Origin: Xenorhabdus miraniensis
Lineage (GTDB): Bacteria; Pseudomonadota; Gammaproteobacteria; Enterobacterales; Enterobacteriaceae
Assembly (NCBI RefSeq): GCF_002632615.1
Contig: NZ_NITZ01000015.1
Span: 62,001 to 126,000, forward strand
Reading direction: 5' to 3'
DNA length: 64,000 bases
Shown: piece after piece, positions 29,673 to 38,011 of the stretch
Layout of the letters: every line of letters starts with the position of its first letter
Numbering within the stretch: position 1 is the first letter of the stretch
Notes under the pieces: model-generated
The model's input: only the letters and a program-made list of their open reading frames with translations
Database searches by the model: none
What the model was told of the DNA's origin: nothing
Made by a program: the position numbers and the translations under genes

Positions 29673-31034
29673 ATGAAACCAAACGCAATTTTGTTTGTGG
29701 ATATCGATGATGCCAAAATTCCACGTTATAAATATCGGGAAACCCATTTTGCCGCAGCTAAAAAGAGGGGAATGGTTTGCCTAACGGCAGCACTGCAAGG
29801 ACGCCAATGCGCAGAGCGTCTTTACATAGATAGCGACGATGTTTTCTATTTGGAATCACTGACACAGGTAGCCTTACAGACACTTGTCGCCACCTTGCAG
29901 CAGACCTACACCCTGCGCGGCATTTTATGTTACGCGGGACAAGCTTCTACCCACGGTCAAGTTGGCTGTATCGTTGCGGAAGTTTGTCACAGCATTGGCG
30001 TACCAAATGCGTCAGCCTCCGCAATTGCAGCTTGCAACAATAAATTTTTAATGCGTCAGGCTCTGCAAAAGCATGGTGTCAGATCAATACGTCATGCGTT
30101 GTGCCACAACGAAGAAGAACTCTATTCACAAGCCAAGAAGGTTGGCTACCCCTTAATTGCAAAACCCCCTTTTGGGGCAGCTTCTGCCTTTATCAAAAAA
30201 TGCCGTGATTGGCCGGAACTTAAAGCACATTATCACGCATTTACAACTCACTATAATCACTCGGTTTACATCGATTTTATGGGGGATAAACAGGAATATC
30301 TCACCTTAGAGGGTGAAAAACATATCAGCATACCGGGCAAAAGCCTGCTATTGGAAGAATACCTTGATGGTGTAGAAGGCACAGTCGAATGTGCTATCAG
30401 CCAGCACATGGTACATCCGGTATTAATCAATGAAAAACTCATCCTTACTGAGAAAGAAAACACCGTACTGGAAAATCTACTGATTTGCCCGCCAGTATCG
30501 TTTTCTCCTTCAGAGCAGGAACAGATCAGAGATTATGCTATAGCCTGTATAAAAGCTGTCGGGTTGAACTATGCCATTGCTCATCTTGAATTCCGAATGA
30601 CTAACGATGGCCCGGTCGTTATTGAGATTAATCCGCGTCTTGGTGGATTGTTTGTGAATTCATCTTTCCGTGATATCGCTGAATTAGATCCGTACCAGCT
30701 ATACCTCTCCATTCTTTTGCAAGAAGAGGATATCGATACACGGATAAACCTTGCCCAACAGCGAGCTACAACGGCTAAACAATATTATTCGATGTTAGCC
30801 ATGTACCCTGAAAAGAGCGGATATTTTCAAGGCATCAATAACATTGAGCATATGAAAAACCATCCAAACGTGATCGAATGTATTCCGCAACCCGCAGGCT
30901 GCTACATCAATGCAGAAACCGAAGAACATTATCTGCTCAAATGCTGGGCAAAAGTAGACAATGCTTCCGATGCCCATGCGCTACATCAAGAAATGATAGA
31001 GCACGTTAACCCCATTATTGTTCCTGTTCCATAA
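29673..31034 (+). CDS. ATP-grasp ligase of unknown specificity
   Basis: Stand-alone ATP-grasp enzyme, likely activating a carboxylate as acyl phosphate and joining it to an amine or another nucleophile. The 453 residues show an N-terminal Rossmann-like preATP-grasp region, NKFLMRQALQKHGV, the ATP-binding Lys164 in PLIAKPPFGAAS, and the metal-binding motif VVIEINPRLGG (Glu318, Asn320). This layout resembles single-chain amino acid ligases such as those of the BacD and carnosine-synthase type, but I cannot name the substrate. AAGGG precedes the ATG; 54 bases separate it from the aminomutase gene. Confidence 0.85.
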   Translation: MKPNAILFVDIDDAKIPRYKYRETHFAAAKKRGMVCLTAALQGRQCAERLYIDSDDVFYLESLTQVALQTLVATLQQTYTLRGILCYAGQASTHGQVGCIVAEVCHSIGVPNASASAIAACNNKFLMRQALQKHGVRSIRHALCHNEEELYSQAKKVGYPLIAKPPFGAASAFIKKCRDWPELKAHYHAFTTHYNHSVYIDFMGDKQEYLTLEGEKHISIPGKSLLLEEYLDGVEGTVECAISQHMVHPVLINEKLILTEKENTVLENLLICPPVSFSPSEQEQIRDYAIACIKAVGLNYAIAHLEFRMTNDGPVVIEINPRLGGLFVNSSFRDIAELDPYQLYLSILLQEEDIDTRINLAQQRATTAKQYYSMLAMYPEKSGYFQGINNIEHMKNHPNVIECIPQPAGCYINAETEEHYLLKCWAKVDNASDAHALHQEMIEHVNPIIVPVP

Positions 31035-31046
31035 GGTAGCCAAGAG

Positions 31047-31760
31047 ATGCAAATTGCAACTATATCTGCACGTTTGATAAACGAACATTATTGCCACATT
31101 CCCCATTTCAGTGAATTTATTTTCTGTGATCCACAAGAAATAAGAACATTTAAAGAACATTGGAATCAATTGGTATTAGATCAGAATTTTAAAGATTACA
31201 CCCATAGAGAAAGGCGCATCCTGCGCTATTATTATCATCCCGACACAGGAACCCCACTTCAACTCAATCGAGACACAGAATATCGTTCATCCATCACTTA
31301 TGACATTGAATACAAAAAAGGGGCCAATCAACTCAACTATGCGGAAGAGGCGTTTATCACTCATCCGATTATGCAGGGTATCCTTGCAACAGATATTGCG
31401 ATTTTAGGTGATCGATTAACAAAGGCACATTACTATGCGATTGATATTCATCAATTTCGTGTAAAAGCGCAGGCAGGTAAAGAAAGCCCGACGACCTCCG
31501 GGATTCATCAGGATGGTCAGGATTGGATTTTTATGCACTTTATCCAAAGCCACAATACTGAACCCGTGATTTCCGAAGTTCACGCCACCGCCCATGAAGC
31601 TCCCCCCTTATTACATACCGCGATGGGACACTTTCTTGAAACACTCGCAATAAATGATAAACAACTTTATCATCGAGCGAGCAATGTTCGACAAGTATCT
31701 CCTACAAACGCGGCGTTTCGGGATCTCTTGCTGGTGACTTTCCGGCAACTTCCTGAATAA
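31047..31760 (+). CDS. Fe(II)/2-oxoglutarate dioxygenase, amino acid hydroxylase type
   Basis: 237-residue member of the 2OG-Fe dioxygenase family (Pfam 2OG-Fe_Oxy_2) that includes the Bacillus L-isoleucine 4-hydroxylase; members act on free amino acids. The iron-binding facial triad fits His154-x-Asp156 in GIHQDGQDW and His209 in LYHRASN, with Arg225 or Arg233 available for 2-oxoglutarate. AAGGTAGCC lies upstream and only 12 bases separate it from the ligase gene, so co-translation is likely. The inferred job is hydroxylation of an amino acid building block or of the ligase product. Confidence 0.82.
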   Translation: MQIATISARLINEHYCHIPHFSEFIFCDPQEIRTFKEHWNQLVLDQNFKDYTHRERRILRYYYHPDTGTPLQLNRDTEYRSSITYDIEYKKGANQLNYAEEAFITHPIMQGILATDIAILGDRLTKAHYYAIDIHQFRVKAQAGKESPTTSGIHQDGQDWIFMHFIQSHNTEPVISEVHATAHEAPPLLHTAMGHFLETLAINDKQLYHRASNVRQVSPTNAAFRDLLLVTFRQLPE

Positions 31761-31777
31761 CAAGAGAGCTAATAATA

Positions 31778-33004
31778 ATGTCAAGTCAGGAAAATAGTTT
31801 GAATTTGCGTTGGTCAAGCCTTAATGCCTTACTGATCGTCAGTGCCCGGTTTGTTTCTGATTTTGGTGCATTCCTGAATATGGTGGCGCTATCCACCTAC
31901 GTTTACCTGCTCAGTAATAGCGTCATGCACGTCAGTATTTTTCTTGCCTGCCGTGTTGCTGGCGGTATCATCGCTAGCCTGATCGGAACGCCATTTTTCA
32001 GACGATTTGCGGGAAGGTGGCCGCTGGTTTTTTTTGATCTGGTACGTGTCATTTTGCTGTCTCTGCTATTGGTAATCCCCACATCACAGCAATTACTGAT
32101 CTTACCGATGATTGCTTTCGGTATTGGCTTAGGCAACTCAATGTTTGCTATCGGGTTAAACAGCCAACTGCCCTATTGGGTACACGCCTCCCAACGCATT
32201 TCAACTAATTCCTGGCTAACCTCTGTCGCTGCTACAGGAGCTGTATTTGGCAGCCTCGTCTCGGGGCTGCTGGTCGCAAGCAGTGGTTATGAAATGGTAT
32301 TCATCGTCAATATCATCACTTATCTACTAGCGGCTATCCTGATTATCCCCTTGCGTTTCCTCTCCTTACCAGAGCAGAAAACATCAAGAGAACTGGGTAA
32401 CGAATGGCGTGAGTTACGCCTCGGTTTGCGCAGTGCTCCCATGCTGGCAGGAATGCTGTTTCTCAGCCTGGCTGACACACTAGGCAGTGCCGCCCATAAC
32501 GTTGGTTTCCCCATCATTTCGAAACTCCTGACACCCGATAATGCCAGTACCACAATGGGATTACTGCTGGCGACATGGGCGATAGGGAAATTTAGTGGCG
32601 CGAGATTAACTAGCTATCTGCTGCGTAGCCGCAACCTCTTGAGGATGGAAAAACTGTTCTTTATCGGTGTCGCTCTGATGTCGACCGGGTTTATTCTCAC
32701 CTTCCAACAAAGCAACGTATTCTGGCTACTGACATTTGCAATCTGGGCAGGTATTGGTGATGGGATCGCGGAAGTCAGCCTGATTTCACGGGCACAAAGC
32801 GAACCGGAAAGTTTACGCCTGCCGATTTTTAGTTTGCTGACGCTGTTGCAGATGACGGGCTTTGGGATAGGTATGCTACTGGTTGCCCCGTTCTACGTCT
32901 GGCTGCCACCTTCCATCGTGATCCTGATATTCCACGGATTACCGCTGACGGTATTAGTGCTGGTCTTATTATGGAGCCAGCGCTTTACTGCAAGCAAAGT
33001 GTAA
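31778..33004 (+). CDS. MFS exporter of the small-molecule operon
   Basis: Major facilitator superfamily protein of 408 residues with about 12 membrane helices. The segment after helix 2 (TPFFRRFAGRWPLVFFDLVRV) occupies the motif-A position seen in MFS efflux pumps of the macrolide-efflux-like group. It lies 17 bases after the dioxygenase gene and is followed by a terminator. Export of, or self-protection from, the product of the upstream enzymes is the natural reading, by context only. Confidence 0.85.
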   Translation: MSSQENSLNLRWSSLNALLIVSARFVSDFGAFLNMVALSTYVYLLSNSVMHVSIFLACRVAGGIIASLIGTPFFRRFAGRWPLVFFDLVRVILLSLLLVIPTSQQLLILPMIAFGIGLGNSMFAIGLNSQLPYWVHASQRISTNSWLTSVAATGAVFGSLVSGLLVASSGYEMVFIVNIITYLLAAILIIPLRFLSLPEQKTSRELGNEWRELRLGLRSAPMLAGMLFLSLADTLGSAAHNVGFPIISKLLTPDNASTTMGLLLATWAIGKFSGARLTSYLLRSRNLLRMEKLFFIGVALMSTGFILTFQQSNVFWLLTFAIWAGIGDGIAEVSLISRAQSEPESLRLPIFSLLTLLQMTGFGIGMLLVAPFYVWLPPSIVILIFHGLPLTVLVLVLLWSQRFTASKV

Positions 33005-33020
33005 TTGTTGGAAATGTAAT

Positions 33021-33062
33021 AATCAGCACCGATTAAGAGAATGGCTCTGCGGTGCTGATTTT
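33021..33062 (+). terminator. Rho-independent terminator of the four-gene operon
   Basis: Stem AATCAGCACCG (33021-33031) / CGGTGCTGATT (33050-33060), with inner AGAG / CTCT pairing, ending in four T. It starts 17 bases after the exporter stop. Confidence 0.88.
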
Positions 33063-33371
33063 CAGATGATAACAGCATGAATTGCTGAGTTAGCTGGTAA
33101 CAACACCACTCTTGTTTTTTCAGTAATAGCAATATCAAAAATTGCAATAAAGATCACATTTTCATACCTCATGAAACCGGTTACATGGATAGCAAACACC
33201 TCTCACGTTCTATCTTAAATAAATTCGTTATCCTGCCTATAGCAACCCATTCGAACTGAAGTTATTCCAAAATACATAGATAAACATGTAGCTTGACGGG
33301 TGAAACCAACAAAGCAACGACTTGGAAAATAACAGGAATATTATAATATTAATAATTATTGAAGGTTATAT
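33063..33371. other. Intergenic region before the first PAS-LuxR gene
   Basis: AT-rich, no coding sequence supported. The stretch 33294-33336 (GACGGGTGAAACCAACAAAG onward) loosely resembles the repeat-like piece of the lon leader read on the other strand. A TATAAT occurs near 33343 but no convincing -35 pairs with it. Confidence 0.5.
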
Positions 33372-34046
33372 ATGAGTCAAATAACCCCTCAGTTAACAAA
33401 TATGTGGAATAAGAGTCATGACTCATGGTCTGTAAAAGATAAGGAGCTGCGTTTTATATATACAAATAAGGTATTTATTGAATTAAATAATTTACCCGAA
33501 GATTTTGATGCTATCGGGTATACCGAAAAAGAATTACCTATTTCCTTCAATCATTATGTTCATCTTTCTGAAGATCATGACCGTCAGGTCTTACAATCTA
33601 TGCAACGAATATCATCTGTCACAGCTTATTTTCAACGAAGTGTTCAACAAACAAAGCCCTATTTTTGTGAAAAACATCCATTGATGGATGAAGATAATCA
33701 ATGTATCGGCGTTATTTGTCATACGAAAGAAATAAATCATTTTTCAGTACATCATTATATTAAAAGCGATATGTCTACATCTATTAATCTTAATCCTCCG
33801 AACAATATATTGACAGAAAAAGAATGGCGAATCATTTTTTTATTCTGTCGTGGGATCAGAAACAAAGATATCGCTCATAATTTAAAAATATCATGTCGCA
33901 CTCTGGAAAAATATTTTAAAATCATCTATGAAAAATTATCAATCAATTCGATTATTGAGTTAAAAGCGCTTTGTGAGAGAAATAATTATAATCTATATAT
34001 CCCACCTGAATATTTAAAATCCATAAACCATGCTTTGCTATATTAA
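33372..34046 (+). CDS. PAS-LuxR family regulator (LuxR solo)
   Basis: Predicted transcription regulator of 224 residues. The N-terminal half is a PAS_4-like sensor (SHDSWSVKDKELRFIYTNK, later YFCEKHPLMDEDNQCIG), and the C-terminal part a LuxR-type helix-turn-helix (LTEKEWRIIFLFCRGIRNKDIAHNLKIS onward, about 145-200). It lacks an acyl-homoserine-lactone domain and no luxI gene is nearby. Such PAS4-LuxR solos are numerous in Photorhabdus and Xenorhabdus; ligands are mostly unknown. AAGG lies six bases before the ATG. A paralogue is at 37331. Confidence 0.85.
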   Translation: MSQITPQLTNMWNKSHDSWSVKDKELRFIYTNKVFIELNNLPEDFDAIGYTEKELPISFNHYVHLSEDHDRQVLQSMQRISSVTAYFQRSVQQTKPYFCEKHPLMDEDNQCIGVICHTKEINHFSVHHYIKSDMSTSINLNPPNNILTEKEWRIIFLFCRGIRNKDIAHNLKISCRTLEKYFKIIYEKLSINSIIELKALCERNNYNLYIPPEYLKSINHALLY

Positions 34047-34197
34047 AGGCAACATTTATAATTCGGTTAAACCATTCAAAAAAACATGATAGATTACTCA
34101 CTTGAAATAAAATCAACGAAACCTTTCATGATAATTTGAATAATTTTGGATATGATCTCAAGTCATATTCATCTTATATAACCGCTGGGGGAAGAGC

Positions 34198-35199
34198 ATG
34201 GCCACAATGAAAGACGTAGCACATCACGCCAAAGTATCCGTAGCCACTGTCAGCCGTGTCATTAATAATACAGCTTACGTCGAACCGGGAACTCGTGAAC
34301 GTGTAGAAAAAGCCATGCGTGAGTTCAACTACCACCGTAATTCAGCAGCACTCGCATTGGCAAAAAGATCCGGGAATATGTTGGGATTACTAACGGGCAA
34401 TCTGGCTGACCCTTTCTTTTCTCTTTTGGCTCGTGGCGTTGAAAACATTGCCCGGAAAAAAGAAGCCAAGCTCATGGTTTGTAGTGGTGGGCATCAAGCT
34501 GAACTTGAAAAATCTGCCCTAGACTTTTTAATCAATCAAGGATGTGAAGCAATAGTAGCCCATATTAGTAGAATGAGCGAAGCAGATATATTACGTTATG
34601 CTGCTCATACCCCAGGATTAGTGATTATCAACCGATATTTCCCAGCTATCGCTAACCGATGTGTCTGGTTAGATAATGTCAGTGCTTCTCAGACAGCTAC
34701 TAACTATCTTCTCCAAAATGGTCATCGAAAAATTGCTTATGTAACGACAGATCTGCCGATAGATGACAGAAGGCTCCGTCTGGAGGGATATCATGCTGCA
34801 ATGACTGATGCGGGTATCACAGTGCCCAATGATTGGGTTATTAGCGTTCCATTTAATGAAAAAGGCGGGGAACAAGCAGCAGAAAAGCTCTTGGACAGCG
34901 GCATCAATTTTACTGCGGCATTAACATTCAACGACGTTATGGCTGCCGGTATGATGCGATCCCTGCACCGGCGGAAAATCAACTTACCGGAACAACTGTC
35001 AATCGTTGGGTTTGATGATATAGTCACAGCCCGATATCTCTATCCGCCCTTAACAACCATACATAATCCAATCGAACAAATGGCGCAACGAGCGGCCAAT
35101 CTGGCATTACAGCTCAACGCCAAAAAAGAACTGCTTCCACAAATAAATATGTTCTCAACGAAACTTATCATCAGAGATTCCGTTTTTTTAATAGAATAG
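34198..35199 (+). CDS. LacI/GalR family transcriptional regulator
   Basis: 333 residues: an N-terminal helix-turn-helix MKDVAHHAKVSVATVSRVINN with hinge, then a periplasmic-binding-protein-like effector domain (RSGNMLGLLTGNLADPFFS to SIVGFDDIVTARYLYPPLTTI). A LacI-type half-palindrome GAAACCTTTC lies at 34118-34127 and ATATGA/TCATAT at 34150-34168 upstream, possible self-operators. The neighbour 38 bases downstream is an NhaC-type antiporter, which it probably controls. Effector not known; sugars or nucleosides are usual for the family. Confidence 0.88.
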   Translation: MATMKDVAHHAKVSVATVSRVINNTAYVEPGTRERVEKAMREFNYHRNSAALALAKRSGNMLGLLTGNLADPFFSLLARGVENIARKKEAKLMVCSGGHQAELEKSALDFLINQGCEAIVAHISRMSEADILRYAAHTPGLVIINRYFPAIANRCVWLDNVSASQTATNYLLQNGHRKIAYVTTDLPIDDRRLRLEGYHAAMTDAGITVPNDWVISVPFNEKGGEQAAEKLLDSGINFTAALTFNDVMAAGMMRSLHRRKINLPEQLSIVGFDDIVTARYLYPPLTTIHNPIEQMAQRAANLALQLNAKKELLPQINMFSTKLIIRDSVFLIE

Positions 35200-35237
35200 A
35201 CTTAAGTTCAATGGGTTAACTTAGACTGGATTTTAAT

Positions 35238-36704
35238 ATGGATGATAAGAAAAAGCTCAATCTGGGACTCGCGATACTACCGATTGCAGCCATGCTCCTA
35301 CTACTCATCATTGGTTATGACCAACTAAATCTACGCATTGAATCATTATTGCTTGTATCAGCAGCAATAGGTGCAGCCTTAGCATATTGGCAAGGCTATC
35401 GCTGGAATGACATTATTGATGCCATTGTGGCAAAGCTCGCCAAAGCAATACCAGTCATCATGATACTAATTTGTGTCGGGGGCTTAATTGGCACCTGGAT
35501 GTTCAGCGGAACCATACCCTACATGGTTTACTGGGGACTAAAGATGATTAGCCCTCAATATATACTCATTGCCGCTTTCTTTATCACCAGCGTTATTTCA
35601 GTTTGCACTGGTACATCATGGGGATCAGCCGGAACAGTAGGCGTCGCCCTAATGGGAGTCGCTGCCGGCCTTAATGTGTCTTTAGCGGCAGTAGCGGGTG
35701 CGGTTGTTTCAGGTGCGTATTTCGGTGATAAAATTTCACCGCTATCTGACTCAACTAACTTCGCTGCAATTGTTACTGATACTGACCTTTACAGTCATAT
35801 TCGACATTTAATGTATACCACTATCCCAAGCTTTATTTGGTCCGCCCTTGTTTTTTTTATTGCAGGCCATACAAGCTCAACCAATAGCGTGGCAACACCT
35901 GAAAAAATCACAGAAATCCTTCAATCTTTTGAAAGCCTTTACCACTTCAACTTATTGCTGATTTTACCCCCAATACTGATTTTTTGGGGAGCCATGACAA
36001 AACGTCCGGTAATCCCCATCATGCTGGCTGCCTGTGCATTGGCTATTGTGATCGGAGTAGGCCTTCAGGGATTTACCCTTACACAAGGCTTTAATGTATT
36101 AATTGATGGTTTCAATCTCTCAATGTTTTCTGACCAAGAACATAACATCAACGGAATTGCTAGCGATGTTCCTCGCTTGCTCGATCGCGGTGGTATGCTC
36201 TCAATGATGAGTACTATATTGCTTGTATTTTGTGCATTCTCATTTGCCGGCACATTAACACTCACTGGTGCCCTGACTATCATCATTAACCAGCTTTTGC
36301 GTTCTGTTCACACAACCGGGCAACTTATTGCTGCAACTCTAGCCACAACCATTCTTGTAACTGGGGCAACCTGCGATGGAAAACTAGCTCTCCTTATCCC
36401 GGCAGAACTGTTCAAAGATACTTATCGTCGGATGGGGCTGGATAACAAAAATTTATCACGAACTATAGAAGATGGTTGCACTGTTATTGAACCTCTGATC
36501 CCTTGGACTTCCGCTGGGATATACATGTCGACGACACTAGGTGTCAGTACGCTTGATCTACTACCTTGGGCAATTCAGTGCTATGTTGCTGTTTTTTTTG
36601 CTCTCATTTATGGTTTTACTGGTTTCGGTATTGCAAAAACCACACCAGAAATCACTCCAGAGAATTCCCTGAAGAAAAAAGAAACACAACATGAAACTAT
36701 TTGA
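35238..36704 (+). CDS. NhaC-family antiporter
   Basis: 488-residue inner-membrane protein with 11-13 predicted helices from the NhaC Na+/H+ antiporter family (ion transporter superfamily). Recognisable blocks are SVCTGTSWGSAGTVGVALMGV, SGAYFGDKISPLSDSTNFAA and CDGKLALLIPAELF. Some members exchange malate for lactate or carry other organic anions, so an ion-only role is not certain. Pairing with a LacI-type regulator, unusual for a sodium pump, argues for a carbon-compound substrate. Confidence 0.85.
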   Translation: MDDKKKLNLGLAILPIAAMLLLLIIGYDQLNLRIESLLLVSAAIGAALAYWQGYRWNDIIDAIVAKLAKAIPVIMILICVGGLIGTWMFSGTIPYMVYWGLKMISPQYILIAAFFITSVISVCTGTSWGSAGTVGVALMGVAAGLNVSLAAVAGAVVSGAYFGDKISPLSDSTNFAAIVTDTDLYSHIRHLMYTTIPSFIWSALVFFIAGHTSSTNSVATPEKITEILQSFESLYHFNLLLILPPILIFWGAMTKRPVIPIMLAACALAIVIGVGLQGFTLTQGFNVLIDGFNLSMFSDQEHNINGIASDVPRLLDRGGMLSMMSTILLVFCAFSFAGTLTLTGALTIIINQLLRSVHTTGQLIAATLATTILVTGATCDGKLALLIPAELFKDTYRRMGLDNKNLSRTIEDGCTVIEPLIPWTSAGIYMSTTLGVSTLDLLPWAIQCYVAVFFALIYGFTGFGIAKTTPEITPENSLKKKETQHETI

Positions 36705-37330
36705 TTTCAAGCAGATAATTGATCGTCATAATACAGGTTCTGTTAAGTGGGATTTTAAAGTAACCCTATTTTAATTCTATGATAATAGCTGAACTTTTTC
36801 TGGCAGAAAATTTCAGCTATTTGGTTCTTTCATACTCATTTTGTATGAAACATTTGTATCAAGTAAAAATGAAAATTTAAGATATCTACTTAGTCATATC
36901 TTGTTAGATTCACAATTTCTCTGTTTGATTAAGTAAACTGCTATGTTTATATCCTATTAAGATTTTCATATTAACTTTTTATATTATTACAGGCTTTCCC
37001 CTGAAGCTGACACTGACACAAAATATTAAAATGGTTGAGAATAGCCAAATAGATTCTTTTACAATCTATAAGGCAGTTAAAATTTTAGCTATCTTTCAGC
37101 ATATTGAAAGCGTATAAAATACTCTGATAAAAATACTCCGCCTTAAGGTAAATTAACAGCATTAAAGTTGAGTGAAAATTCAAAGCGGCAACTTAAAAAA
37201 TGATAAGCATGACATTTTGCACATCAGAGCACCTGATATAACACCCAATTGAAATTAATAAGCTAAATTGGATATTAAATAAATTTATTACATCATTACA
37301 ATATATATAATGTAGCAAAGGAATAATAAC
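36705..37330. other. Long AT-rich intergenic region
   Basis: 626 bases between the antiporter and the second PAS-LuxR gene. I see no supported coding sequence. It contains the near-perfect palindrome at 36784-36821 and, at its 3' end, AAAGGAATAATAAC as ribosome site for the next gene. TATAAT near 37306 may be a -10 element. Possibly decayed DNA. Confidence 0.5.
36784..36821 (+). terminator. Long hairpin after the antiporter gene
   Basis: Arms AATAGCTGAA (36784-36793) / TTCAGCTATT (36812-36821), with an inner TTTTCTG / CAGAAAA pairing, give an almost continuous 17-pair stem. It is followed by TTGGTTCTTTC. It lies 80 bases past the stop codon; termination is likely, operator function possible. 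Confidence 0.65.
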
Positions 37331-38011
37331 ATGAGTGACATTGCCATCATTTCCCCTCAAATAATTAACACACTAGCAGCCAGTAACGATCCCTGGGGAA
37401 TAAAAGATAAAAACTCTTGTTTTATTTATGGCAACAAGGCATTAAATGCTATTAAAGGATTTTCTGATTTATTCAACTTTGAAGGACTTAATGATCACGA
37501 ACTTCCTTGGGATGGCGCTGAATTTGCAAAGGAGTATATTCTTCATGACCAAAAGGTAATGCAGGAAGAAAAATCATACACTTCACTCGAAACACATATT
37601 TGGGGAGAAACAAAAGTATTATCATCTTATTTTTGCGAAAAATCACCTATTTACCATGAAAATGGTGAATGTATAGGGATTATATACCACTTATGGAAAG
37701 CCCAAGATTATTCACTAACCCGCCTATACCATGGGAAACTTCCTGCCTCTATTATGTTTCAGCCACCTACTGAATTATTCACCCAACGAGAATGGGATAT
37801 CATTTTCCTCTCTTTGCATAAATATACCAGCAAACAAATTGGTAGAATATTAAATATTTCCTATCGTACTGTGGAAAATTATACAGCACAAATATATAAA
37901 AAAATTGGAATTAACTCTGGTCAACAATTAGAAGAATACTGTCGATTTAATAATTTCGACCTTTATGTGCCAGAAAGATTTCTACGCCCTGAAAGTCGCA
38001 TATTAGTTTGA
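37331..38011 (+). CDS. PAS-LuxR family regulator (LuxR solo), second copy
   Basis: Paralogue of the regulator at 33372, 226 residues, with the same plan: PAS_4-like sensor (NDPWGIKDKNSCFIYGNKA, YFCEKSPIYHENGECIG) and C-terminal LuxR helix-turn-helix (FTQREWDIIFLSLHKYTSKQIGRILNIS). Both copies share the YFCEKxP motif and a C-terminal LY(I/V)PxxxL ending. Divergence between them is considerable, so the duplication is not recent. AAAGGA precedes the ATG by eight bases. No partner gene is obvious. Confidence 0.85.
   Translation: MSDIAIISPQIINTLAASNDPWGIKDKNSCFIYGNKALNAIKGFSDLFNFEGLNDHELPWDGAEFAKEYILHDQKVMQEEKSYTSLETHIWGETKVLSSYFCEKSPIYHENGECIGIIYHLWKAQDYSLTRLYHGKLPASIMFQPPTELFTQREWDIIFLSLHKYTSKQIGRILNISYRTVENYTAQIYKKIGINSGQQLEEYCRFNNFDLYVPERFLRPESRILV

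Noticed and set aside
33372..34046. Calling the LuxR proteins quorum-sensing acyl-homoserine-lactone receptors
   Set aside because: The N-terminal part is PAS-like, without autoinducer-domain motifs, and no luxI is present.
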